The position numbers were made by a program, and so were the translations under genes. A model generated the notes under the pieces. That model was not told the DNA's origin. It worked only from the letters and a program-made list of their open reading frames with translations, and did not search any database. Below are positions 47,729 to 56,624 of a DNA stretch of 64,000 nt, in pieces. The stretch's first letter is position 1; each line of letters opens with the position of its first letter. This stretch comes from Kineosporia aurantiaca JCM 3230. Lineage in GTDB: Bacteria > Actinomycetota > Actinomycetes > Actinomycetales > Kineosporiaceae. The stretch is from NCBI GenBank assembly GCA_000719025.1, contig JODP01000002.1, forward strand, positions 558,001-622,000, read 5' to 3'.

Positions 47729-47766
47729 GGCATCGTTTATACCGTCCGGATTTGGGAAATTGCCAA
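47712..47766. promoter_or_regulatory. Inverted repeat and leaderless promoter for the GT-B-like operon
   Basis: Arms TTGGCAATTCCC (47712-47723) and GGGAAATTGCCAA (47754-47766) form an imperfect inverted repeat 30 bp apart. On the minus strand TTGGCA, 19 bp, then TATAAA (47735-47740) resembles a SigA promoter with the ATG of the operon about 6-7 nt after the -10, giving a leaderless mRNA. The arms straddle this promoter, as an operator would. Confidence 0.5.
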
Positions 47767-47823
47767 TTCGGATGTGATGCCACCGCTGGGTGGCGCCACA
47801 ACGGGGACGGCTCGGTGGGGGTT

Positions 47824-48708
47824 ATGGCGGAACAGCAACGGACGGATGAGCCGGCGACCCATCCGGTCGTGGTCGCGCCGCCCCCACCGGGCGTGACCCG
47901 GATACTGACCTGGAACGTCGGGGCCGCCGGACCGGAGTCGAGCCAGGACCAGGCCCGGTGGCTGGCCACCACCGCGGTGCCGGTCCTGGTGCTCACCGAG
48001 GTGAGCAGCCGTCATCAGGGTCTCGAATCAGCGCTCCGGGAAGAGGGATTCGCCATCTTCAGTCCGGACGTCCCACCTCTGATGGCCGGTGACCAGCGGA
48101 TCCTGCTGGCCGCCCGCGGCTATCACCTGGAGGCACTCGCGGGGCCCGCGCCGCATCATCAGCCGCATCGATGTGCCGCGGCCCGGCTGACCCCTTTCGA
48201 CGGCGGACGGCCCCTGGTGGTGGCGGGCATGTACGTGCCCTCAAAGGGGAGTGAGTCCCGGCGACACACAGCCAAGCGAGCGTTTCAGGGCGCAGGCAAG
48301 ACCTGGTTACCCCGGCTGGTCAATGCGGCGGGCGACGATCCGGTGGTGGTGGCGGGCGATCTGAACAGTCTTGAGCCGGGCGAAGTCGCACGGTACGAGA
48401 ACTACGGGCCGTGGGAGTGCGACTTCTACTGGTCCTTCGCCAAGCTCGGCCTGGTCGACGCGTATCGCTCCCGGCATCCCCGAGGGGGCGACCCCCGGTG
48501 GTTCGGGCAGAACCTGGACGAGGGGTACCGGTTCGACCATCTGTTCGTCAGCCAGGACACTCGGGTGGAGTCCTGCGACTACGACGAAGAACCCTGGGAG
48601 AAGGGTCTGTCCGACCGACCGGCGCTCATCGCCGCGCTGAACGACGATGAGCGTGATGCTCTCGACCTCGATGCCGATCGAACCCTGGATGAACCGTGCC
48701 TACCCTGA
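47824..48708 (+). CDS. Endonuclease/exonuclease/phosphatase-fold protein
   Basis: A 294-residue protein of the EEP superfamily (exonuclease III / DNase I fold). It shows 'TWNVGA', 'VLVLTEVSS', 'VVAGDLNSLEPGE' and 'YRFDHLFVSQDTRV', ending with 'LSDRPALIA' in place of the SDHxP motif (His is Arg). It may be a nuclease or phosphodiesterase. The ATG at 47824 has GGGGG upstream; an in-frame extension to 47707 would run through the operator-like region. It diverges from the GT-B-like operon. Confidence 0.82.
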   Translation: MAEQQRTDEPATHPVVVAPPPPGVTRILTWNVGAAGPESSQDQARWLATTAVPVLVLTEVSSRHQGLESALREEGFAIFSPDVPPLMAGDQRILLAARGYHLEALAGPAPHHQPHRCAAARLTPFDGGRPLVVAGMYVPSKGSESRRHTAKRAFQGAGKTWLPRLVNAAGDDPVVVAGDLNSLEPGEVARYENYGPWECDFYWSFAKLGLVDAYRSRHPRGGDPRWFGQNLDEGYRFDHLFVSQDTRVESCDYDEEPWEKGLSDRPALIAALNDDERDALDLDADRTLDEPCLP

Positions 48709-49121
48709 ATCCCGACCAAGCCCGCGCCCGGTTCCACGCCGCCCGCATCGCCCGCCTGGCCACCGTGGGGGAAGACGGTACGCCGCATCTGGTTCCGCTG
48801 GTCTTCGCCCCGATCGGAGACCACCACCTGGTCAGCGCGGTCGATCACAAACCCAAACGGACGGCGTCCCTACGTCGGCTCAGCAACATCGCCCACAACC
48901 CCAGGGTGGCCCTGCTGGTGGACCGCTACTCCGAGGACTGGACGCACTTGTGGTGGTCCCGGGCCGACGGGACCGCTCGCGTCCTAGATCCGGGAGACAC
49001 CGAAAGCGTCCGTCCGGTCGATGTTCTCGTAGAGCGCTACGAGCAGTACCGCGAGCGACGTCCAGAAGGCCCGGTCCTGCTGATCGAGGTGAAGCGGTGG
49101 TCAGGCTGGAGCGCGGCCTGA
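48696..49121 (+). CDS. PPOX-class F420-dependent reductase family
   Basis: A 141-residue split beta-barrel protein of the pyridoxamine-phosphate-oxidase-like, F420-binding group related to Rv1155. It has 'ARFHAARIARLATVGEDGTPHLVPLVFA' and 'SAVDHKPKRTASLRRLSNIAHNPRVALLVDRYSEDW'. Such proteins bind F420 or flavin and reduce small molecules. GTG start overlaps the upstream gene by 13 bp. Its last codons lie within a terminator hairpin. Confidence 0.88.
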   Translation: MPTLNPDQARARFHAARIARLATVGEDGTPHLVPLVFAPIGDHHLVSAVDHKPKRTASLRRLSNIAHNPRVALLVDRYSEDWTHLWWSRADGTARVLDPGDTESVRPVDVLVERYEQYRERRPEGPVLLIEVKRWSGWSAA

Positions 49122-49130
49122 CCACCGCTT
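49092..49130. terminator. Bidirectional terminator overlapping the PPOX gene end
   Basis: Perfect 15-bp arms (49092-49106 and 49116-49130) flank a 9-nt loop. The stop codon of the PPOX-type gene lies in the second arm, and the convergent gcvP stop is 10 bp beyond it. It can serve both genes. Confidence 0.8.
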
Positions 49131-49139
49131 CACTGGATC

Positions 49140-52052
49140 TCAGTCTTCGAAGGCCTCCGGCGCCGGGCAGGAACACACCAGGTTCCGGTCTCCCCAGGCC
49201 CCGTCGATCCGCCGCACCGGCGGCCAGTACTTGAACCGCGGCGTGACCCCGGGCGGGTAAACGGCCTCGGTCCGGCTGTAGGGGTGCTCCCAGACGCCGG
49301 TCAGGCACTCGGCCGTGTGCGGCGCGTTCGCCAGCGGGTTGTCCCCGGCCGGCCACTCCCCCGCGGCGACCCGGTCGACCTCTTCGCGGATCGCGATCAT
49401 CGCGTCGCAGAAGCGGTCCAGCTCGGTCAGGTCCTCGCTCTCGGTCGGCTCGACCATCAGCGTGCCGGCCACCGGGAAGGACATCGTCGGAGCGTGGAAG
49501 CCGTAGTCGATCAGCCGCTTGGCCACGTCGTCCACCGTCACGCCGGTCGCCTTGGTCAGCGGCCGGAGGTCGAGGATGCACTCGTGGGCGACCAGCGCGT
49601 CCCGGCCGGAGTAGAGCACGGGGTAGTGCTGGCGGAGCCGGGCGGCGACGTAGTTGGCGGTGAGGATCGCGGTGCGGGTGGCGCGGGTCAGCCCCTCCAG
49701 ACCCATCATCCGGACGTACGCCCAGGAGATCGGCAGGATCCCGGCCGAGCCGTAGGGCGCTCCCGACACCGGGCCGATGCCGGTGGCCGGACCGGCCAGC
49801 GAGTCCAGCGGGTGGTTCGGGAGGAACGGGGCCAGGTGCGAGCGCACCGCGACCGGGCCGACGCCCGGGCCGCCGCCGCCGTGCGGGATGCAGAACGTCT
49901 TGTGCAGGTTCAGGTGCGAGACGTCGGCGCCGAACGCGCCCGGCCGCGAAAGACCCACCAGGGCGTTGAGGTTCGCGCCGTCGACGTAGACCTGGCCGCC
50001 CGCCTCGTGCACCGACGCGCAGATCCGGCCGATGCCCTCCTCGAACACGCCGTGCGTGGACGGGTAGGTGACCATGATCGCGGCCAGTGCCTCGCGGTGC
50101 TTCTCGATCTTCGCCTCGAGGTCGGCCAGGTCCACGTTGCCGTTGTCGTCGCAGGCCACCACGACGACCTTCATCCCGGCCATCACCGCGCTGGCGGCGT
50201 TGGTGCCGTGCGCGGAGGACGGGATCAGGCAGACGTTGCGGTCCCGGTCCCCGTTCGAGCGGTGGTAGGCGCGGATCGCCAGCAGCCCGGCCAGCTCACC
50301 CTGCGAGCCGGCGTTCGGCTGCAGCGAGACCGCCGCGTAGCCGGTCAGTTCGGCCAGCCAGGTCTCCAGGTCCTTCACCAGCGCGCGGATGCCCACGGTG
50401 TCCGAGGACGGTGCGAACGGGTGCAGGCCACCGAACTCCGGCCAGGTGATGGCCTCCATCTCGGTGGTGGCGTTGAGCTTCATGGTGCACGAACCGAGCG
50501 GGATCATGCCGCGGTCCAGCGCGTAGTCCTCGTCCGCCAGGCGCTTCAGGAAGCGCAGCATCGAGGTCTCGCTGTGGTGGGTGTTGAACACCGGGTTGGT
50601 CAGGTACTCGGAGGTGCGGATGAGGGACGCCGGGAGCGCCGGGGCGGTCTTCTCCGGAACCTCGGAAACCCCGAAAGCCTCGAGGACGAGCGCCAGGTGG
50701 GCCGGGGTGGTGGTCTCGTCGCAGGAGATGCCGACCCGGTCGTCGTCCACCCGGCGCAGCAGCACGCCCAGGTCGTGGGCCTTCCCGACGACGGCGTCGG
50801 CGCGGCCCGGGACCTCGGCCAGCACGGTGTCGAAGAAGTTCTCGTGGACGACGGTGACGCCCTGCGCGCGCAGGCCGGCGGCCAGGGTGGCCGCGTGCCC
50901 GGCGGTGCGCTCGGCAATCCGGCGCAGCCCCTGCGGGCCGTGGTAGACGGCGTACATCGCGGCCATCACGGCCAGCAGCACCTGCGCGGTGCAGATGTTG
51001 CTGGTCGCCTTCTCCCGCCGGATGTGCTGCTCGCGGGTCTGGAGGGCGAGACGGTAGGCGGAGTTGCCGTCCGCGTCCTTGGAGACGCCGACCAGGCGGC
51101 CCGGGAGGGACCGCTCAAGGCCCTTACGGACGCTCATGTAACCCGCGTGCGGGCCACCGAAACCGAGCGGCACACCGAAGCGCTGCGTGTTGCCGACCGC
51201 GACGTCGGCGCCGTCCTCGCCCGGCGAGCGCAGCACGGTCAGCGCGAGCAGGTCGGCGGCGGCGGTCACCAGGGCCTTGCGCTCGTGGGCGGCTTCGATC
51301 AGAGGACGCAGGTCGGTGACCCGGCCGCTGGCGCCCGGGTACTGCGCGAGCACCCCGAACACGCCGTTCTCGACCGCGTCCAGAGCGGCTCCGGGGGACG
51401 TGCTGAGGTCGGCCGTGACCACCGGGATGCCGAGGGGTTCGGCCCGGGTCATGATCACCGCGAGGGTCTGCGGAAGCACGTCCTCGTCGACCACGAACGC
51501 GGCCCCGACGGGGAGTTTGGACGCCCGTCGCATCAGGGTCATCGCCTCGGCGGCCGCGGTGGACTCGTCCAGCAGGGAGGCGCTGGCGGTGTCCAGGCCG
51601 GTGAGGTCGGCCACCGTGGTCTGGAACGTCAGCAGGGCCTCGAGCCGGCCCTGGGAGATCTCCGGCTGGTACGGCGTGTAAGCCGTGTACCAGGAGGGGT
51701 TCTCCAGCACGTTGCGCAGGATCACGCCGGGGGTATGGGTGCCGTAGTAGCCCAGGCCGATCATCGGCACGTTCACCGTGTTGCGGTCGGCCAGGGCGCG
51801 CAGCTCGGCCAGGGCCTCGGCCTCGCCGATCGGCTCGGGCAGGGCGGGGACGCCACCGTCGCGGATCACCGGGGGGATGACCGCGCCCTCGAGGGCGTCC
51901 AGCGAGTCCAGGCCGACGGTCCGCAGCATGGTCGCGACCTGCTGCTGGTCGGCGCCGATGTGCCGGTCGGCGAACGCGCTCGACCCGCCGCTCGGGGCTT
52001 CGGGCCGGTCGTCCGGCCGGGCTTCGTGCTCGGCATCGATGAAGGTCGTCAT
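49140..52052 (-). CDS. gcvP: Glycine dehydrogenase (decarboxylating), P protein
   Basis: A 970-residue fused P protein of the glycine cleavage system, which decarboxylates glycine and passes the aminomethyl group to lipoyl-GcvH. The N-terminal half has 'FADRHIGADQQQVATML' and 'MIGLGYYGTHTPGVILRNVLENPSWYTAYTPYQPEI'. The PLP lysine is in 'HLNLHKTFCIPHGGGGPGVGP'. GGAG precedes the ATG. A glycine riboswitch lies in the leader, and gcvH is 4 kb upstream; no gcvT is in the window. Confidence 0.96.
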   Translation of the reverse strand: MTTFIDAEHEARPDDRPEAPSGGSSAFADRHIGADQQQVATMLRTVGLDSLDALEGAVIPPVIRDGGVPALPEPIGEAEALAELRALADRNTVNVPMIGLGYYGTHTPGVILRNVLENPSWYTAYTPYQPEISQGRLEALLTFQTTVADLTGLDTASASLLDESTAAAEAMTLMRRASKLPVGAAFVVDEDVLPQTLAVIMTRAEPLGIPVVTADLSTSPGAALDAVENGVFGVLAQYPGASGRVTDLRPLIEAAHERKALVTAAADLLALTVLRSPGEDGADVAVGNTQRFGVPLGFGGPHAGYMSVRKGLERSLPGRLVGVSKDADGNSAYRLALQTREQHIRREKATSNICTAQVLLAVMAAMYAVYHGPQGLRRIAERTAGHAATLAAGLRAQGVTVVHENFFDTVLAEVPGRADAVVGKAHDLGVLLRRVDDDRVGISCDETTTPAHLALVLEAFGVSEVPEKTAPALPASLIRTSEYLTNPVFNTHHSETSMLRFLKRLADEDYALDRGMIPLGSCTMKLNATTEMEAITWPEFGGLHPFAPSSDTVGIRALVKDLETWLAELTGYAAVSLQPNAGSQGELAGLLAIRAYHRSNGDRDRNVCLIPSSAHGTNAASAVMAGMKVVVVACDDNGNVDLADLEAKIEKHREALAAIMVTYPSTHGVFEEGIGRICASVHEAGGQVYVDGANLNALVGLSRPGAFGADVSHLNLHKTFCIPHGGGGPGVGPVAVRSHLAPFLPNHPLDSLAGPATGIGPVSGAPYGSAGILPISWAYVRMMGLEGLTRATRTAILTANYVAARLRQHYPVLYSGRDALVAHECILDLRPLTKATGVTVDDVAKRLIDYGFHAPTMSFPVAGTLMVEPTESEDLTELDRFCDAMIAIREEVDRVAAGEWPAGDNPLANAPHTAECLTGVWEHPYSRTEAVYPPGVTPRFKYWPPVRRIDGAWGDRNLVCSCPAPEAFED

Positions 52053-52162
52053 CGGAGGCTCCCACGCTTGGGCGTAGCGGGCGTCGGCCACCAGAGCCGT
52101 CGACCGCGCGGATACCTCCCCATCCGTCGGGCCACGTCGCCCTTCGGAGCTGCCTCGCCCCT

Positions 52163-52232
52163 GCGGTCCTTGGCGCCTGAGAGGTTCCGGGGAGAGTTGC
52201 CCCTTCGGCGCCCCTGACGGGGTCTCTCCCGC
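52163..52232 (-). promoter_or_regulatory. Glycine riboswitch, single aptamer
   Basis: The minus-strand RNA reads GCGGGAGAG, then GCCGAAGGGGCAA, CUCUC, CCUCUCAGG and CAAGGACCGC in the order of the glycine aptamer consensus. The outer GCGG and CCGC pair as P1. Only one clear aptamer is present; a weak CCGAAGGGCGA follows in the 110-nt leader and may be a ghost second aptamer. It should raise gcvP expression when glycine is high. Confidence 0.88.
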
Positions 52233-52566
52233 GGGGGTCTTCAGCTGCCGGCCCGGGTTGGTCATGACGAAGAACGGACCGGCAGGGGCGACGTTACCAG
52301 CGGTTGGTGTCCATCTCATCTCGCGGCCACCCGTTCCGGTCCTCCCGGCCCACCCGGCGGGGGTCGGCCGGGCACCGCCCGGACGGCGTACGGCAGGCGA
52401 ACGGAGGGTTGCACCCGGGCGGGCGGGGGCGATCCAATGGGTTCCGGCCGGGAGACGGCCGGGCCGTCGGTCACTCCGGGTGGGACGTCGATCACGTCGA
52501 TCCCGTCGCCCTCCCCTCGGCCCGGATCATCCGTGGAAAGTTGATAACGAGGTAGCGTCGGACACT

Positions 52567-53373
52567 GTGATCGTCGTCAGCGTGTGCAGTTTGAAGGGTG
52601 GCGTCGGGAAGACGTCAGTGGTCCTGGGACTGGCCTCGGCCGCGCTCGCGCGGGGCGTCCCCACTCTGATCGTCGACATCGACCCGCAGGCCGACGCGAC
52701 CCTCGGGCTCGACATCACGGCCGAGATCACCACCAACGTGGCCACCGTGATGGGGGCCTCCCGGCGGAACGCGCAGAAGGTCAGCGTGGTGCCCAGCAAC
52801 TGGGCCTCCAACGGCGGCACGCTGGACGTCCTGCCCGGCTCGCACGACATGGCCGCGCTGGACCGGCCGACCGGCAGCGAGCGCACCCTGGCCCGGCTCT
52901 CCCACGCGATCGGGCAGTTGGAGGGCTACCAGCTGGTCCTGATCGACTGCCCGCCCTCGCTGGGCACGATCACCCGCTCCGGCCTGGCCGCCAGTCAGCG
53001 GGCCATCGTGGTCTCCGAGCCCGCCCTGTTCTCGGTCACCGCGGCCGACCGCGCCCTGCACGCGATCGAGGAGGTGCGGCGCAACATCGCACCCACCCTG
53101 CAGCCGCTCGGCGTGGTGGTGAACCGGTACCGCGAGCGCTCCCCGGAGCACCGGTACCGGCTGCAGGAGCTGTCGGACATGTTCGGGCCGCTGGTGCTGG
53201 GCCCCTCGATCCGCGAGCGCAGCGCCCTGCAGCAGGCCCAGGGGGCCAGCCAGCCGATCCACCGCTGGCCCGGGGCACCGGCGCAGGAGCTGGCCAACGC
53301 CTTCGACGCGCACCTGGCCCGGGTGCTGCGGGCCAACACCCGGGGCCGGCGTCCGGCCGCCAACGCCAGCTGA
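52567..53373 (+). CDS. ParA-like ATPase
   Basis: A 268-residue ParA/Soj-type ATPase with deviant Walker A 'LKGGVGKTS', 'VDIDPQADATLGLD' and 'LVLIDCPPSLG'. No ParB follows, so it is not a canonical partition pair; orphan ParAs position other cell machinery. The GTG at 52567 begins the conserved 'VIVVSVCSLKGG'. A TAGCGT -10-like element about 8 bp upstream suggests a leaderless mRNA. The 300 bp before it, up to the riboswitch, hold nothing else I can identify. Confidence 0.88.
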   Translation: MIVVSVCSLKGGVGKTSVVLGLASAALARGVPTLIVDIDPQADATLGLDITAEITTNVATVMGASRRNAQKVSVVPSNWASNGGTLDVLPGSHDMAALDRPTGSERTLARLSHAIGQLEGYQLVLIDCPPSLGTITRSGLAASQRAIVVSEPALFSVTAADRALHAIEEVRRNIAPTLQPLGVVVNRYRERSPEHRYRLQELSDMFGPLVLGPSIRERSALQQAQGASQPIHRWPGAPAQELANAFDAHLARVLRANTRGRRPAANAS

Positions 53374-53403
53374 CTCCCGCTGGGCGGGACGATCCCACCA
53401 GCC

Positions 53404-53446
53404 CAGCAGAAAGCCCCCGGGTACCGGAACCGGGGGCTTTCTGCTG
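53404..53446. terminator. Bidirectional terminator, 17-bp perfect stem
   Basis: Perfect 17-bp arms (53404-53420 and 53430-53446) flank a 9-nt loop. The stems carry AAA/TTT flanked by G/C-rich parts. It lies between the convergent parA and MerR-like genes. Confidence 0.88.
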
Positions 53447-53461
53447 ACTTGGGAAGGGTTT

Positions 53462-54043
<582 letters not shown>

Positions 54044-54230
54044 GGCGGCTCCATTTCAACGTTCCGAGTCCGGCACGCTGGTCCGAGGGACGGATCGCAG
54101 CGGAAGAACTACACCGGGGTCGTTTCCTTTGAACCGTAGGCCGCCCACCGGGCCTCGTCAACGAGGCGGGGATCGAGCCGGGCGGCGTGTCGGCAGATCA
54201 CCCCTCTATCGGAGGAAACGGAACACCCCG

Positions 54231-54719
54231 TCAGGAATTTTCGGGACCTGGACCGGTCTCGCCGAAGTCCTCCGGGGAGATGTTGTCGAGGAACTCGCGG
54301 AACTTCTCCACCTCGTCCTCGTCCTCGTCCGGCACCGAGACGCCACCGGCCTCCAGCACCTCCTCGGCCCCGACGATCGGGCAGCCGACCCGCAGGGCCA
54401 GCGCGATCGCGTCGGAGGACCGGGAGCTGACCGACAGCCCGCCGTCGAAGACCAGCTCGGCGTGGAAGACGTTGTCCTTCAGGGCGACGATGCGCACCTG
54501 ACTGAGCCGCCGGCCGAGCGCCTCGATCACGTCCTTCAGCAGGTCGTGGGTCAGCGGGCGCGGCGGAACCAGGCCCTGCTGGGCGTTCGCGATCGCGTTC
54601 GCCTCCGGCGCCCCGACCCAGATCGGGAGGTAACGATCGCCGTCCCGCTCCTTGAGCAGCACGATCGGGTTGTTCGAGGGAACCTCGACCCTGACACCAA
54701 CCACATCAAGCTCCCGCAC
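54231..54719 (-). CDS. Bifunctional nuclease family protein (DUF151, Rv1829-like)
   Basis: A 162-residue member of the DUF151/BFN family. It has 'ELDVVGVRVEVPSNNPIVLLKERDGDRYLPIWVG', 'TAQQG'-like and 'ELVFDGGLSVSSRSSDAIALALRVGCPI' blocks, then an acidic C-terminal tail. Some relatives have DNase/RNase activity. The GTG at 54719 starts the conserved part. It lies between two MerR-type genes as in mycobacteria. Confidence 0.88.
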   Translation of the reverse strand: MRELDVVGVRVEVPSNNPIVLLKERDGDRYLPIWVGAPEANAIANAQQGLVPPRPLTHDLLKDVIEALGRRLSQVRIVALKDNVFHAELVFDGGLSVSSRSSDAIALALRVGCPIVGAEEVLEAGGVSVPDEDEDEVEKFREFLDNISPEDFGETGPGPENS

Positions 54720-54815
54720 CCCGCAACCGTACCCCGGCGCCCCGCAGAACGGCGACCGAGCGGCGTTTTCCACGGATCCCCCGCAGGCGGGAGCCGGGCC
54801 GGGCCCGGGCCGGAC

Positions 54816-55613
54816 CTAGCTCGGCCCGCGTTCCAGGGCGGCCCGGAGCAGCGCCGCGTGCAGCTGGACGACCAGGGCGGTGAGCTCCTCGGCGACGTCC
54901 TCGGCCTGCGCCGCGTGCCCCTCGCCGCGGCGCCGCAGCGGGCTGGTCACCTGCTCGATCAGCCCGGCCTCGCGGTCGGCGGCGGTCCGGAACGAGCGCA
55001 GGTGCCGCGGTTCCAGGCCGAAGGCGGCCAGCTCCCCGGCCACCCGGGCGACCGCCACCGCGTCCGCGTCGAAGTGCCCGGCCGGGCGGGCACTGACCAG
55101 ACCGTGGGACTCCAGGTCGGCCAGCATCCCGGCGTCGATCTCGGCGGCCACCAGCAGTTGCCCCCGGCTGAATCGGCGTCGTGGTTCGTACTGGACCTCG
55201 CGCAGCTCCGGATCGGCCTCCATCGGGCCGACCAGGCTGACCAGGTGCTGGGTGGAGCTGCGGAACGGCCCCTGGGCCACCCCGGCACCGTACGGGCCGA
55301 CCGGCGCCTCCAGGCCCCGGTCGACCGCGTCGAGATGTTCCCGGATCACCCGCAGCGGCATGTAGTGGTCCCGCTGCACCCCGAGCACGTACCGCAGGCG
55401 GTCGACATGCCCCGGGGTGAACTTGCGGTACCCCGCGGCGGTGCGCTCCGGCTCGACCAGCCCCTGGTCCTCCAGGTACCTGATCTTCGAGATCGAGATG
55501 TCCGGGAAGTCCTGACGGAGCAGTTCCAGCACCGCCCCGATGCTCATCGCCCGGGCCTGGGCCCCGGACGCACCGGGATTGCCGGCCGCGTGGCCACCGG
55601 CCGCCGCGCTCAT
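54816..55613 (-). CDS. ftsR: FtsR/Rv1828-like MerR regulator
   Basis: A 265-residue regulator. The N-terminal MerR HTH is 'MSIGAVLELLRQDFPDISISKIRYLEDQGLVEPERTAAGYRKFTPGHVDRLRYVL', followed by 'HYMPLRVIREHL' and a C-terminal domain with 'RFSRGQLLVAAEIDAGMLADLESHGLV'. The homologue Cg1631 (FtsR) in Corynebacterium activates ftsZ. It lies 10 bp after the GarA-like gene, matching M. tuberculosis order. ATG at 55613 gives an Ala/Gly N-terminal extension; a start near 55550 would trim it. Confidence 0.88.
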   Translation of the reverse strand: MSAAAGGHAAGNPGASGAQARAMSIGAVLELLRQDFPDISISKIRYLEDQGLVEPERTAAGYRKFTPGHVDRLRYVLGVQRDHYMPLRVIREHLDAVDRGLEAPVGPYGAGVAQGPFRSSTQHLVSLVGPMEADPELREVQYEPRRRFSRGQLLVAAEIDAGMLADLESHGLVSARPAGHFDADAVAVARVAGELAAFGLEPRHLRSFRTAADREAGLIEQVTSPLRRRGEGHAAQAEDVAEELTALVVQLHAALLRAALERGPS

Positions 55614-55623
55614 CCGGCGGCTC

Positions 55624-56097
55624 TCAGGCGGTGCGCCGGCTGGGGTGGAAGACCAGCCGGTACTTGCCGATCTGGACCTCGTCGCCGTCCTTCAGCAACG
55701 CCTCGTCGATCCGGTCACCGGCCAGGTAGGTGCCGTTCAGGCTGCCGATGTCGCGGACGTAGTAGGCGCCGTCGCGCCGGACGAACTCGGCGTGCTTACG
55801 GGAGACGGTGACGTCGTCCAGGAAGATGTCGCTGTCCGGCTTGCGGCCGGCCGTGGTGCGCTCGCCGTTCAGCAGGAAGCGGGCCCCCGCGTTCGGCCCG
55901 CGCTGGACCACCAGGAGCGCTGACTGCTCAGGCAGGGCGTCCACCGCGGCCTGCTCGGCACCGGAGAGGCCGGAGGGCCGCTCCTCGTCGAGTCCCGGCA
56001 GGGCGCCGATGGAGATTGTCGTCTCGACCAGGGGGGCGTCGAACTCGCTCCTGGCCCCCTCCGGCCCCTGACCGCTCAGGAACCTCGGTTCCGACAT
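55624..56097 (-). CDS. garA: GarA/OdhI-like FHA-domain regulator
   Basis: A 157-residue protein. An N-terminal 'VETTISIG' holds the ETT phosphorylation motif of GarA, and the FHA domain follows ('GARFLLNGERTTAGRKPDSDIFLDDVTVSRKHAEF', 'DIGSLNGTYLAGD'). In relatives, kinases such as PknG phosphorylate it, which relieves inhibition of 2-oxoglutarate dehydrogenase and glutamate dehydrogenase. AGGAG precedes the ATG at 56097. It links the nitrogen/carbon switch to the glycine system genes beside it. Confidence 0.92.
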   Translation of the reverse strand: MSEPRFLSGQGPEGARSEFDAPLVETTISIGALPGLDEERPSGLSGAEQAAVDALPEQSALLVVQRGPNAGARFLLNGERTTAGRKPDSDIFLDDVTVSRKHAEFVRRDGAYYVRDIGSLNGTYLAGDRIDEALLKDGDEVQIGKYRLVFHPSRRTA

Positions 56098-56213
56098 CTC
56101 GATCTCCTGTCTCGTGAAGCCTTGACTAGCGTAACCCTCACCCCGGGCTCGAGGCATGTGCGTGCTTCGCCCAATCCGCCTGATCAGCCGGGCGGCCGGC
56201 CGCCGCGGAACGG

Positions 56214-56600
56214 CTAGTCCAGCTGGGTCTGGTACTCGGCCGCGCTGAGCAGGCCCTCCAGGGCCTCCGGGTCGGCCACGGTGACCTCGAACATCCAGCC
56301 GTCGCCGTACGGGTCGGAGTTGACCAGCTCGGGCGCGGCGTCGAGTTCCTCGTTCCGGCCCGACACCGTACCGCTGACCGGGGCGTACACGTCACTGACG
56401 CTCTTGGTGGACTCCACCTCGCCGCAGGTGGTGCCGGCCTGCACCTCGGCCCCGTCGTCCGGCAGGGTGACGTAGACGATGTCACCGAGGGCGTCCGAGG
56501 CGAACGAGGTGATCCCGATCCGCACAACGTTGCCCTCGACCCGGACCCACTCGTGGTCGGTGGTGTACATCAGGTCGTCCGGGTACTCGAAGTCGCTCAC
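56214..56600 (-). CDS. gcvH: Glycine cleavage system H protein
   Basis: A 128-residue lipoyl carrier. The start is GTG at 56600 ('VSDFEYPDDLMYTTDHEWV'). The lipoylation lysine is in 'GEVESTKSVSDVYAP', and 'GDGWMFEVTV' closes the family pattern. It shuttles the aminomethyl group between P, T and L proteins. It belongs to the garA-ftsR block rather than sitting beside gcvP, as in mycobacteria. Confidence 0.95.
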   Translation of the reverse strand: MSDFEYPDDLMYTTDHEWVRVEGNVVRIGITSFASDALGDIVYVTLPDDGAEVQAGTTCGEVESTKSVSDVYAPVSGTVSGRNEELDAAPELVNSDPYGDGWMFEVTVADPEALEGLLSAAEYQTQLD

Positions 56601-56624
56601 GGCCTGCTCTCGGTCCTCTCTCAC

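Noticed and set aside
49140..52319. Upstream extension of gcvP to 52319
   Set aside because: It would run through the glycine riboswitch; the ATG at 52052 has a good ribosome binding site and a normal protein length.
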